Source of the DNA: Symsagittifera roscoffensis
Lineage: Eukaryota; Xenacoelomorpha; Acoela; Convolutidae
Assembly: GCF_963678635.1 (NCBI RefSeq)
Contig: NW_026971073.1
Span: 226,001-290,000, forward strand
DNA length: 64,000 nucleotides
Reading direction: 5' to 3'
Every line of letters starts with the position of its first letter. Positions within the stretch are counted from its first letter, which is position 1. Below, in pieces: positions 49,902 through 62,656 of this stretch. Below the pieces are notes generated by a model that was given only the letters and a program-made list of their open reading frames with translations, did no database searches and was not told the origin of the DNA. Made by a program: the position numbers and the translations under genes.

Positions 49902-50522
49902 GGGGCTGTTTTTCCTTTCCCCCACTTCACACGAACATGAATTTTATGGTGAAACGAGTGATTTATACGTTTAATTATGAAGACCAATTATGTTTGTCAT
50001 AACCTAATTGGTCCGCATGTAAGCTATCATAACAATCGAACAATATGAACTAAATTCTTCCTTGTGAAATTTTGCAGGTGGGGAGAAGAAGGAAAAAGAG
50101 CCCAAGATTATTCTTCAATTTTTTGATGCAAAATTACGCTTTCCGCAAAAAAAGATAAAGAAAAACAACTATACAACCAAGAATACCGAAACCTGGGGAC
50201 AAAAGAGCCAAGATCTTCTATTAATCAATATAAGTGAAACCATTCTTGGCTTTTTCCGTTTCCGATTTTGATTTTTTCCAAAACTCAATGTTTGAAATCC
50301 TACTTCAATATTTGAAAACCGGCTCTTTTTCTTTTTCCCATCACCTGCAAAATACTTTGAGAAGAAATTTTTTTCGCCTCGTTTAATGTTATGAAAATTG
50401 ACATACAGACCAATTATGTTAGTACAAACATAGTTTGTCTTCATAATTAACCTTGTTGAATCACTCTTCACGCCACAAATTTTTTTTTATCCTGAGGTGG
50501 AGGAAAAGGAAAAGGAGTCATT
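49902..50522. mobile_element. Foldback (MITE-like) element B with ~220 bp inverted arms
   Basis: The left arm (about 49902-50120) and the reverse complement of the right arm (about 50275-50522) align along their length. Shared landmarks in order: TTTTTCCTTTCC / TTTTCCTTTTCC, AATTATGAAGAC, TATGTTTGT, AATTGGTC, TTTTGCAGGTG and GAAAAAGAGCC. About 150 bp separate them. Divergence between arms is clear, so the element is not recent. There is no transposase; a 100-codon antisense frame at 50169-50471 lies across the right arm and is a by-product. Terminal sequences and target duplication are not well defined. Confidence 0.7.
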
Positions 50523-50701
50523 TTTTTCAATTAACAAACTTCATTAAAACGTGTCAGAGTGAACTGGTGAAATAAGTTGTAAAACTTTTTTTGCATACAG
50601 AACGCCGTGTTGAGAATTTTGGAACTTCTCTATTCCTCTGTTTCACGAGGGGTTGAGAAACCGGAAAAGGGTCCCTTTTGAGTTAGGTTTGGGAGGCCTA
50701 T
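50523..50701. other. Spacer between element B and A3
   Basis: Short non-coding stretch, present nearly unchanged at 62947-63124, so it belongs to the duplicated unit. Confidence 0.6.
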
Positions 50702-52195
50702 CTCATAGAGTAATTTCGGATAGGATACACCGTCTGCTCGTCACGCTATCTTATCTTCGGCCGGATAGAATCGTGCAACTTCTTAGTCTAATACCGATCC
50801 TAATCTTACTCTTATAACTACTAGTCTCAGGGTGTTTAACTAGTCTCTGCTAGGCTCAATAGATCTAGAGTATACTGGTATTGTTGCGGCTGCTGAAGTA
50901 CTCGGGAGATGCAACTATTTTTTAAGTTTAATTCAAATCTCTCTGGTGCTGAAATTACAAGTAATTTCAGCACTTACAAAAAAGTGGGTAGTTAGTTGGA
51001 TGGATTGTGATTGGTTAATATTAAATGTTTTACAGTGGTAAAATATCTAATTTATAAATAATAAAATGTAGTTTAGATCAGGCTCCACCCATCCGGGGCT
51101 TACAGAGTTTTTGAGTTTTATCTCTTTTATTCTGCAATTGAAGGATGGATGATGAACCACATCATTTTCTTTTTCTTGTTCCCTGGAGAAGAGAGGTCTA
51201 GGAGACTAGAATTGTCAACATAATTTCTCTTCAAGAGAAACGTTCCAGAACGCTGGAGTCAGGGATAGGAAGTTATCTTCTTATCGTTTGTCAACGAATG
51301 TGGTCCCCAATGAAATCGTTTAGATTCCAGAATCCAAAATGCTTTGCTATGTCAGTTTTGTTTGCATTTGTGGAGAACTGTTTTGTGATCAGCCTCGTCT
51401 GGGAATGGAGCGGAACTCGTGTTTAAAAGGGATGCCTTGTTACTCGGATCTGTACGTATACCTGAACATCGAGGTGGTCATTGGTCTGTGAAGTCCTTTG
51501 CTGCGAAGTCAAGTCGTACTCCAAATCCTTTGAGTCGTGATTGTGGGCGGCATGTCGGTTGTGGTTGGTAGCCATTCTTTTGTTCAAGCTGTGATGGGAT
51601 CGTCTTGTCTTTGGATGTTCGTCCTTGTTGTTGTGTGTAATCTATGTACTGCATATTATGATTTACATTTTATAAGTTTTAGTTAATTGTTTTTTAGTAA
51701 TGATCTTGGTTAATTGTTTTCACAAAAGCGTTTTTTTAGTTCAGTTATTTTGAAGAGTTACTCACCCTTGAGTACCTTTAATTAAAAATAGAAGTGCAGT
51801 CACAAAGCGTGGATGTAGCGCGGTGGGTTAGGCCGGCTATAGAGCATGCTCAGGACGTCTTCTCTGGTGGGTTAGGCCAGGAGTGGGAGTATGATTTCGT
51901 GCTGTTTCTTTGAGGGGTCCTGTTTTGTGTTAACATTATATGGTGGTTTTTTCTGGACTTTCGTATGTTAATTATGGTTGTGTCCTTTTTTCAAAAATCA
52001 AATTGTTTTTGGTTTGGGTTTGCCTTTCGACTTTTTTGTGTTTTATTAATTCTTTCGTTGACTTTATAATAGTCTTCAAAAGAATAAATTATCCAGTTTT
52101 AAGCTGGGTTAATCCGGTTTGGGTACCATTGGTGTTCTTTTCTTACTCATGCTGTTATTTTATGATTTGTGGTGTTTAGTCATTTGCGTTGGTTA
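50702..52195 (+). repeat. Interspersed family A, fullest copy (A3)
   Basis: Runs from CTCATAGAGTAATTTCGG to TTTGCGTTGGTTA, about 1.5 kb, directly abutting satellite array 2 on its right. The hairpin is at 50946-50973, the A-box-like TAGCGCGGTGGG at 51816-51827, and a direct repeat GGTGGGTTAGGCC occurs twice about 45 bp apart. No frame is shared with the other copies. It is nearly identical to A4 over the part seen and clearly diverged from A1. Confidence 0.82.
50946..50973. other. Perfect 13 bp hairpin in A3
   Basis: Arms GTGCTGAAATTAC and GTAATTTCAGCAC with an AA loop. The identical hairpin is in A4 at 63370-63397. Confidence 0.75.
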
Positions 52196-53960
52196 GTTCT
52201 CGAACACTTCAGACAACATGAGTAAGGTTTGGTACCCCGCTGGAAATCTTGTGAAAGCCAGAAATTTTGTCATGGTCAGTTATATTTTCCGATAAAACAA
52301 CGTAACATCAAGCGTCTAGCCACAAAACAGGTGAAACACTTGTGAAAAAAATGACTGTAGGGGAAAAGTGGAAAAGTTCTCAACCTAGACAAAACACTTT
52401 TCTCGTTTGTATACCGCTCGAAATCTTGTGAATGCCGGAAATCTTGTCATGGTCTGTTAAATTTTCCAATAAAATACCGTAACGCCAAGCGTCTAGCCAC
52501 AAAACAGGTAAAACACTTGTGAAAAAATATGACTGGATGGGAAAAGTTGAGAAGTTCTCAACCTAGATAAAAAACAATATTCTCGAACACTTCAGACAAC
52601 ATGAGTAAGGTTTGGTACCCCGCTGGAAATCTTGTGAATGCCGGAAATCTTGTCATGGTCAGTTAAATTTTCTGATAAAACATCGTAACATCAAGCGTCT
52701 AGCCATAAAACAGGTGAAACACTTATGAAAAAAATGACTGTAGGGGAAAAGTGGAAAAGTTCTCAACCTAGACAAAACACTTTTCTCGTTTGTATACCGC
52801 TCGAAATCTTGTGAATGCCGGAAATCTTGTCATGGTCTGTTAAATTTTCCAATAAAACACCGTAACGCCAAGCGTCTAGCCACAAACCACGTGAAACACT
52901 TGTGAAAAAATATGAATGGATGGGAAAAGTTGAGAAGTTCTCAACCTAGATAAAAAACAATATTCTCGAACACTTCAGACAACATGAGTAAGGTTTGGTG
53001 CCCCGCTGGAAATCTTGTGAATGCCGGAAATCTTGTCATGATCAGTTAAATTTTCTGATAAAACATCGTAACATCAAGCGTCTAGCCACAAAACAGGTAA
53101 AACACTTCTGAAAAAAATGACTGTAGGGGAAAAGTGGAACAGTTCTCAACCTAGACAAAACACTTTTCTCGTTTGTATACCGCTCGAAATCTTGTGAATG
53201 CCGGAAATCTTGTCATGGTCTGTTAAATTTTCCGATAAAACACCGTAACGCCAAGCGTCTAGCCACAAACCACGTGAAACACTTGTGAAAAAATATGAAT
53301 GGAGGGGATAAGTTGAGAAGTTCTCAACCTAGATAAAAAACAATATTCTCGAACACTTCAGACAACATGAGTAAGGTTTGGTGCCCCGCTGGAAATCTTT
53401 TGAATGCCGGAAATCTTGTCATGGTCTGTTAAATTTTCTGATAAAACATCGTAACATCAAGCGTCTAGCCACAAAACAGGTGAAACACTTAAGAAAAAAA
53501 TGACTGTAGGGGAAAAGTGGAAAAGTTCTCAATCTAGACAAAACAATTTTCTCGTTTGTATACCGCTCGAAATCTTGTGAATGCCCAAAATCTTGTCATG
53601 GTCTGTTAAATTTTCCGATAAAACACCGTAACGCCAAGCGCCTAGCCACAAAACACGTGAAACACTTGTGAAAAAATATGACTGGAGGGGAAAAGTTGAG
53701 AAGTTCTCAACCTAGATAAAAAAGAATATTCTCGAACACTTCAGACAACATGAGTAAGGTTTGGTAACCCGCTGGAAATCTTGTGAATGCCGGAAATCTT
53801 GTCATGGTCAGTTAAATTTCCCGATAAAACATCGTAACATCAAGCGTCTAGCCACAAAACACGTGAAACACCTGTGAAAAAAAAATTGACTAGAGGAGAA
53901 AGTGGAAAAGTTCTCAATCTAGACAAAACAAAATTCTCGAACATTTCAGTCAACATGAGT
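52196..53960 (+). repeat. Satellite array 2, left part with 383 bp dimers
   Basis: Begins mid-monomer (GTTCTCGAACACTTCAGAC) at the end of A3. The variant TTTGTATACCGCTCG ends at 52420, 52803, 53186 and 53569, giving a strict 383 bp dimer four times. The first ~300 bp and the last ~290 bp match array 1 at 33514 onward and 33840-34128, including the private GAAAGCCAGAAAT and GGTAACCCGCTGG variants. Array 2 thus starts at the same point of the family as array 1 does around 33.5 kb, with extra dimers inserted. Confidence 0.93.
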
Positions 53961-54893
53961 CCTCAGTATTCTCATAGTCATTAATGACCATCACTGAGAG
54001 TTAGTTTCACCAAGATGCACTATTCTTAGAGGGTAACAAGTTGCCTAGCTACCCACCTTACGAATCCGAGCTTTTTAAAATCACCGGGTATGAACCCTTC
54101 CTAAAATTACATCATAGTATCCACAGTGCTAAAAGCATTGTGGCGGTTACCATTCATGGCAACTTCGGTAAAGCCCATTTTCCACAAATAGCTTTCACAA
54201 CATCAGGGGATCTGTAGAACACAGTCCCCCATTTCTGGTCTCCACTAACACAGAAAGTTGTACCAAAAGTCGACTCTATCCGAGGACATGCGAGACAACA
54301 AATGGTACTTGATCTGGTGGCTTTCAAGGCCGGATCCAGCCAGGGGCAAGCGCAATACAAAAATGTCGAGTGACCTCCAAGGCTTGCGTTTGCCGAAGCA
54401 AGGCTCCCCAAGGTTCGCACTTACGTCTTTGAGCACTGGGCAATGCGGCGTGTGACGTTTGCAGAAATGGCCTCGTTTGATGAACTGTCGGTGATATATT
54501 GGAAGCACGTGATCCAATGCATCGCGCAGGCAATAGGAAGTACAAATACCTGCCCGACAGCCCAAAAGCTCAGACCAAATCCCCAGGATACACCGGGGTA
54601 GATCCGATTACTGCGGACCCCACCGCAAAGGACTACACCACTCGAGGAGGTGTCACACTAACGTATCCCAATCTAGACACGTGGAAATCACCGCGATACA
54701 CCGGGGTAGATCCGATTACTGCGGACCCCACCGCAAAGGACTACACCACTCGAGGAGGTGTCACACTACCGTATCCCAATCTAGACAAGTGGAAAATAGG
54801 AAAAGTTCTCAACCTAGACAAAACAAAATTCTCGAACATTTCAGTCAACTTGAGTCCTCAGTATTCTCATAGTCATAAATGACCACTAACGTC
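53961..54893 (+). pseudogene. Non-satellite insert with coding-like remnants, copy 2 (unknown family)
   Basis: Nearly identical to 34129-34953, in the same satellite phase and with the same flanking direct repeats (53953 and 54848). It differs by scattered substitutions and by a 108 bp tandem duplication (54587-54694 and 54695-54802), where the first copy has a single unit. It shares the breaks of copy 1. The 895 bp spacing of its border repeats equals 787 plus 108. It was therefore copied as part of the satellite array rather than inserted twice. Confidence 0.6.
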
Positions 54894-57800
54894 TTTATGA
54901 AGGCCAGAAATCTTGTGAATGCCGGAAATCGTGTCATGGTCAGTTAAATTTCCCGATAAAACATCGTAACATCAAGCGTCTAGCCACAAAACACGTGAAA
55001 CACCTGTGAAAAAAAATTGACTAGAGGGGAAAAGTGGAAAAGTTCTCAATCTAGACAAAACAAAATTCTCGAACATTTCAGTCAACAAGAGTAACTTTTG
55101 GTACCCCGCTGGAAAAATTGTGAATGCCGGAAATCTTGTCTTGGTCAGTTAAATTTCCCGATGAAACATCGTAACATCAAGCGTCTAGCCACAAAACAGG
55201 TGAAACACTTGTGAAAAAAATGACTGCAGGGGAAAAGTGGAAAAGTTCTCAATTTAGACAAAATAATTTTCTCGTTTGTATACTGTTAGAAATCTTGTGA
55301 ATGCCACAAATTTTGTCATGATCAGTTAATTTTTCCGATAAAACACCGTAACGCCAAGCGTCTAGACACAAAACACGTGAAACACTTGTGAAAAAATAAT
55401 TGACTGGGGGAAAAAGTGGAGAAGTTCTCAACCTAGATAAAAACAATATTCTCGAACATTTCAGACAACATGAGTAACATTTGGTACCCCGCTGGAAATC
55501 TTGTGAATGCCGGAAATCTTGTCATGGTCAGTTAAATTTCCCGATAAAACATCGTAACATCAAGCGTCTAGCCACAAAACAGGTGAAACACTTGTGAAAA
55601 AAATGACTGCAGGGGAAAAGTGGAAAAGTTCTCATTATAGACAAAATAATTTTCTCGTTTGTATACTGCTAGAAATCTTGTGAATGCCACAAATTTTGTC
55701 ATGATCAGTTAATTTTTCCGATAAAACACCGTAACGCCAAGCGTCTAGACACAAAACACGTGAAACACTTGTGAAAAAATAATTGACTGGGGGAAAAAGT
55801 GGAGAAGTTCTCAACCTAGATAAAAACAATATTCTCGAACATTTCAGACAACATGAGTAACATTTGGTACCCCGCTGGAAATCTTGTGAATGCCGGAAAT
55901 CTTGTCATGGTCAGTTAAATTTCCCGATAAAACATCGTAACATCAAGCGTCTAGCCACAAAACAGGTGAAACACTCGTGAAAAAAATGACTGTAGGGGGA
56001 AAGTGGAAAAGTTCTCAATCTAGACAAAACAATTTTCTCGTTTGTATACTGCTAGAAATCTTGTGAATGCCACAAATTTTGTCATGATCAGTTAATTTTT
56101 CCGATAAAACACCGTAACGCCAAGCGTCTAGACACAAAACACGTGAAACACTTTTGAAAAAAATGACTGCAGGGGAAAAGTGGAAAAGTTCTCAATATAG
56201 ACAAAATAATTTTCTCGTTTGTATACTGCTAGAAATCTTGTGAATGCCACAAATTTTGTCATGATCAGTTAATTTTTCCGATAAAACACCGTAACGCCAA
56301 GCGTCTAGACACAAAACACGTGAAACACTTGTGAAAAAATAATTGACTGGGGGAAAAAGTGGAGAAGTTCTCAACCTAGATAAAAACAATATTCTCGAAC
56401 ATTTCAGACAACATGAGTAACATTTGGTACCCCGCTGGAAATCTTGTGAATGCCGGAAATCTTGTCATGGTCAGTTAAATTTCCCGATAAAACATCGTAA
56501 CATCAAGCGTCTAGCCACAAAACAGGTGAAACACTCGTGAAAAAAATGACTGTAGGGGGAAAGTGGAAAAGTTCTCAATCTAGACAAAACAATTTTCTCG
56601 TTTGTATACTGCTAGAATTCTTGTGAATGCCGGAAATCTTGTCATGGTCAGTTAAATTTCCCGATAAAACATCGTAACATCAAGCGTCTAGCCACAAAAC
56701 AGGTGAAACACTTGTGAAAAAAATGACTGCAGGGGAAAAGTGGAAAAGTTCTCAATATAGACAAAATAATTTTCTCGTTTGTATACTGCTAGAAATCTTG
56801 TGAATGCCACAAATTTTGTCATGATCAGTTAATTTTTCCGATAAAACACCGTAACGCCAAGCGTCTAGACACAAAACACGTGAAACACTTGTGAAAAAAT
56901 AATTGACTGGGGGAAAAAGTGGAGAAGTTCTCAACCTAGATAAAAACAATATTCTCGAACATTTCAGACAACATGAGTAACATTTGGTACCCCGCTGGAA
57001 ATCTTGTGAATGCCGGAAATCTTGTCATGGTCAGTTAAATTTCCCGATAAAACATCGTAACATCAAGCGTCTAGCCACAAAACAGGTGAAACACTCGTGA
57101 AAAAAATGACTGTAGGGGGAAAGTGGAAAAGTTCTCAATCTAGACAAAACAATTTTCTCGTTTGTATACCACTGGAAATCTTGTGAATGACGGAAATCTT
57201 AACATGGTCAGATAAATTTTCCAATAAAACACCGTAATGCCAAGCATCTAGCCACAAAACACGTGAAACACTTGTGAAAAAAAATGACTGGAGGGGAAAA
57301 GTGGAGAAGTTCTCAACCTAGATAAAAAACAATATTCTCGAACATTTCAGACAACATGAGTAAGGCTTGGTACCCCGCAGGAAATCTTGTGAATGCCGGA
57401 AATCTTGTCGTGGTCAGTTAAATTTTCCGATAAAACATCGTAACATTAAGCGTCTAGCCACAAAACAGGTGAAAAACTTGTGAAAAAAATGACTGTAGGG
57501 GAAAAGTTGAAAAAATCTCAACCTAGACAAAACAATTTTCTCGTTTGTATACCACTGGAAATCTTGTGAATGACGGAAATCTTGTCATGGTCAGTTAAAT
57601 TTTCCGATAAAACACCGTAACGCCAAGCGTCTAGCCACAAAAGACGTGAAACACTTGTGAAAAAAATGGCTGGAGGGGAAAAGTGGAGAAGTTCTCAACC
57701 TAGATAAAAAACAATATTCTTGAACATTTCAGACAACATGAGTAAGGTTTGGTACCCAGCTGGAAATCTTGTGAATGCCGGAAATCTTGTCATGGTCAGT

Positions 57801-60800
57801 TAAATTTCCCGATAAAACATCGTAACATCAAGCGTCTAGCCACAAAACAGGTGAAATACTCGTGAAAAAAATGACTGTATAGGAAAAGTGGAAAAGTTCT
57901 CAATCTAGACAAAACAATTTTCTCGTTTGTATACCGCTGGAAATCTTGTGAATGCCAGAAATCTTGTCATGGTCAGATAAATTTTCCGATAAAACACCGT
58001 AATGCCAAGCGTCTAGCCACAAAACACGTGAAACACTTGTGAAAAAAAAATTGACTAGAGGGGAAAAGTGGAAAAGTTCTCAATCTAGACAAAACAAAAT
58101 TCTCGAACATTTCAGACAACATGAGTAAGTTTCGGTACCCCGCTGGAAATCTTGTGAATGCCGGAAATCTTGTCATGGTCAGTTAAATTTTCCGATAAAA
58201 CACCGTAACGCCAAGCGTCTAGCCACAAAAGACGTGAAACACTTGTGAAAAAAATGGCTGGAGGGGAAAAGTGGAGAAGTTCTCAACCTAGATAAAAAAC
58301 AATATTCTTGAACATTTCAGACAACATGAGTAAGGTTTGGTACCCAGCTGGAAATCTTGTGAATGCCGGAAATCTTGTCATGGTCAGTTAAATTTCCCGA
58401 TAAAACATCGTAACATCAAGCGTCTAGCCACAAAACATGTGAAATACTCGTGAAAAAAATGACTGTATAGGAAAAGTGGAAAAGTTCTCAATCTAGACAA
58501 AACAATTTTCTCGTTTGTATACCGCTGGAAATCTTGTGAATGCCAGAAATCTTGTCATGGTCAGATAAATTTTCCGATAAAACACCGTAATGCCAAGCGT
58601 CTAGCCACAAAAGACGTGAAACACTTGTGAAAAAAATGGCTGGAGGGGAAAAGTGGAGAAGTTCTCAACCTAGATAAAAAACAATATTCTTGAACATTTC
58701 AGACAACATGAGTAAGGTTTGGTACCCAGCTGGAAATCTTGTGAATGCCGGAAATCTTGTCATGGTCAGTTAAATTTCCCGATAAAACATCGTAACATCA
58801 AGCGTCTAGCCACAAAACAGGTGAAATACTCGTGAAAAAAATGACTGTATAGGAAAAGTGGAAAAGTTCTCAATCTAGACAAAACAATTTTCTCGTTTGT
58901 ATACCGCTGGAAATCTTGTGAATGCCAGAAATCTTGTCATGGTCAGATAAATTTTCCGATAAAACACCGTAATGCCAAGCGTCTAGCCACAAAACACGTG
59001 AAACACTTGTGAAAAAAAAATTGACTAGAGGGGAAAAGTGGAAAAGTTCTCAATCTAGACAAAACAAAATTCTCGAACATTTCAGACAACATGAGTAAGT
59101 TTCGGTACCCCGCTGGAAATCTTGTGAATGCCGGAAATCTTGTCATGGTCAGTTAAATTTCCCGTTAAAACATCGTAACATCATGTGTCTAGCCACAAAA
59201 CCCGTGAAACACCTGTGAAAAAAAAATCGACCAGAGGGGAAAAGTGGAAAAGTTCTCAATCTAGACAAAACAAAATTCTCGAACATTTCAGACAACATGA
59301 GTAAGTTTTGGTACCCCAATGGAAATCTTGTGAATGCCGGAAATCTTGTCATGGTCAGTTAAATTTCCCAATAAAACATCGTAACATCAAGCGTCTAGCC
59401 ACAAAACAGGTGAAACATTCGTGAAAAAAATGACTGTAGGGGAAAAGTGGAAAAGTTCTGAATCTAGACAAAACAATTTTCTCGTTTGTATACCGCTGGA
59501 AATCTTGTGAATGCCAGAAATCTTGTCATGGTCAGATAAATTTTCCGATAAAACACCGTAATGCCAAGCGTCTAGCCACAAAACACGTGAAACGCTTGTG
59601 AAAAAAAAACTGACTAGAGGGGAAAAGTGGAAAAATTCTCAATCTAGACAAAACAAAATTCTCGAACATTTCAGACAACATGAGTAAGTTTTGGTACCCC
59701 GCTGTAAATCTTGTGAATGCCGGAAATCTTGTCATGGTCAGTTAAATTTCCCGATAAATCATCGTAACATCAAGCGTCTAGCCACAAAACAGGTGAAACA
59801 CTCGTGAAAAAATTGACTGTAGGGGAAAAGTTGAAAAAATCTCAACCTAGACAAAAACAATTTTCTCGTTTGCATACCACTGGAAATCTTGTGAATGACG
59901 GAAATCTTGTCATGGTCAGTTAAATTTTCCGATAAAACACCGTAACGCCAAGCGTCTAGCCACAAAAGACGTGAAACACTTGTGAAAAAAAATGACTGGA
60001 GGGGAAAGTGGAGAAGTTCTCAACCTAGATAAAAAACAATATTCTTGAATATTTCAGACAACATGAGTAAGGTTTGGTACCCCGCTGGAAATCTTGTGAA
60101 TGCCGGAAATCTTGTCATGGTCAGTTAAATTTCCGGTTAAAACATCGTAACATCAAGCGTCTAGCCACAAAACACGTGAAACACCTGTTAAAAAAAATTG
60201 ACTAGTGGGGAAAAGTGGAAAAGTTCTCAATCTAGACAAAACAAAATTCTCGAACACTTCAGACAACATGAGTAGGTTTTGGTACCCAGCTGGAAATCTT
60301 ATGAATGCCGGAAATCTTAACATGGTCAGATAAATTTTCCAATAAAACACCGTAATGCCAAGCATATAGCCACAAAACACGTGAAACACTTGTGAAAAAA
60401 AATGACTGGAGGGGAAAGTGGAGAAGTTCTCAACCTAGATAAAAAACAATATTCTTGAATATTTCAGACAACATGAGTAAGGTTTGGTACCCCGCTGGAA
60501 ATCTTGTGAATGCCGGAAATCTTGTCATGGTCAGTTAAATTTCCGGTTAAAACATCGTAACATCAAGCGTCTAGCCACAAAACACGTGAAACACCTGTTA
60601 AAAAAAATTGACTAGTGGGGAAAAGTGGAAAAGTTCTCAATCTAGACAAAACAAAATTCTCGAACACTTCAGACAACATGAGTAGGTTTTGGTACCCAGC
60701 TGGAAATCTTATGAATGCCGGAAATCTTAACATGGTCAGATAAATTTTCCAATAAAACACCGTAATGCCAAGCGTCTAGCCACAAAAGACGTGAAACACT

Positions 60801-62656
60801 TGTGAAAAAAAATGACTGGAGGGGAAAGTGGAGAAGTTCTCAACCTAGATAAAAAACAATATTCTTGAATATTTCAGACAACATGAGTAAGGTTTGGTAC
60901 CCCGCTGGAAATCTTGTGAATGCCGGAAATCTTGTCATGGTCAGTTAAATTTCCGGTTAAAACATCGTAACATCAAGCGTCTAGCCACAAAACACGTGAA
61001 ACACCTGTTAAAAAAAATTGACTAGTGGGGAAAAGTGGAAAAGTTCTCAATCTAGACAAAACAAAATTCTCGAACACTTCAGACAACATGAGTAGGTTTT
61101 GGTACCCAGCTGGAAATCTTATGAATGCCGGAAATCTTAACATGGTCAGATAAATTTTCCAATAAAACACCGTAATGCCAAGCATATAGCCACAAAACAC
61201 GTGAAACACTTGTGAAAAAAAAATGACTGGAGGGGAAAAGTGGAGAAGTTCTCAACCTAGATAAAAAACAATATTCTCGAACATTTCAGACAACATGAGT
61301 AAGGCTTGGTACCCCGCAGGAAATCTTGTGAATGCCGGAAATCTTGTCGTGGTCAGTTAAATTTACCGATAAAACATCGTAACATTAAGCGTCTAGCCAC
61401 AAAACAGGTGAAAAACTTGTGAAAAAAATGACTGTAGGGGAAAAGTTGAAAAAATCTCAACCTAGACAAAACAATTTTCTCGTTTGTATACCACTGGAAA
61501 TCTTGTGAATGACGGAAATCTTGTCATGGTCAGTTAAATTTTCCGATAAAACACCGTAACGCCAAGCGTCTAGCCACAAAAGACGTGAAACACTTGTGAA
61601 AAAAATGGCTGGAGGGGAAAAGTGGAGAAGTTCTCAACCTAGATAAAAAACAAAATTCTTGAACATTTCAGACAACATGAGTAAGGTTTGGTACCCAGCT
61701 GGAAATCTTGTGAATGCCGGAAATCTTGTCATGGTCAGTTAAATTTCCCGTTAAAACATCATAACATCAAGTGTCTAGCCACAAAACACGTGAAAACCTG
61801 TGAAAAAAAAATTGACTAGAGGGGAAAAGTGGAAAAGTTCTCAATCTAGACAAAATAAAATTCTCGAACACTTCAGACAACATGAGTAGGTTTTGGTACC
61901 CAGCTGGAAATCTTGTGAATGCCGGAAATCTGTCATGATCAGTTAAATTTCCCGATAAAACATCGTAACATCAAGCGTCTAGCCACAAAACAGGTGAAAT
62001 ACTCGTGAAAAAAATGACTGTATAGGAAAAGTGGAAAAGTTCTCAATCTAGACAAAACAATTTTCTCGTTTGTATACCGCTGGAAATCTTGTGAATGCCA
62101 GAAATCTTGTCATGGTCAGATAAATTTTCCGATGAAACACCGTAATGCCAAGCGTCTAGCCACAAAACACGTGAAACACTTGTGAAAAAAAAAATTGACT
62201 AGAGGGGAAAAGTGGAAAAGTTCTCAATCTAGACAAAACAAAATTCTCGAACATTTCAGACAACATGAGTAAGTTTCGGTACCCCGCTGGAAATCTTGTG
62301 AATGCCGGAAATCTTGTCATGGTCAGTTAAATTTCCCGTTAAAACATCGTAACATCATGTGTCTAGCCACAAAACACGTGAAACACCTGTGAAAAAAAAT
62401 CGACTAGAGGGGAAAAGTGGAAAAGTTCTCAATCTAGACAATACAAAATTCTCGAACGTTTCAGACAACATGAGTAAGTTTTGGTACCCCAATGGAAATC
62501 TTGTGAATGCCGGAAATCTTGTCATGGTCAGTTAAATTTCCCAATAAAACATCGTAACATCAAGCGTCTAGCCACAAAACAGGTGAAACATTCGTGAAAA
62601 AAATGACTGTAGGGGAAAAGTGGAAAAGTTCTGAATCTAGACAAAACAATTTTCTC
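54894..62656 (+). repeat. Satellite array 2, right part
   Basis: Same family and orientation. Local higher-order forms: a trimer of ~557-560 bp (units at about 55635, 56192 and 56752), a ~970 bp unit (57973 and 58943) and a 410 bp dimer repeated three times (59991-61220). It shares variant monomers with 35.0-44.3 kb, including the GAATCTAGAC monomers near 43.9 and 59.45 kb. It ends abruptly mid-monomer at TTTTCTC, joined to the middle of element B. Confidence 0.95.
59991..61220 (+). repeat. 410 bp dimeric higher-order repeat, three copies
   Basis: AATGACTGGAGGGGAAAGTG followed by TTGAATATTTCAG starts at 59991, 60401 and 60811, with nearly identical intervals of exactly 410 bp. The clearest very recent expansion in array 2. 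Confidence 0.9.

Noticed and set aside
50169-50471. Antisense 100-codon frame in element B
   Set aside because: It spans the spacer and right inverted arm and has no family features.
13280-62656. CENP-B box in the satellite
   Set aside because: The closest stretch (CCCCGCTGGAAATC) lacks the CGAA/TTCG half at the required distance, so the motif is not present.
13280-62656. Hammerhead ribozyme in the monomer
   Set aside because: CTGATAA occurs but the CTGANGA core and a matching GAAA with stems do not, on either strand.
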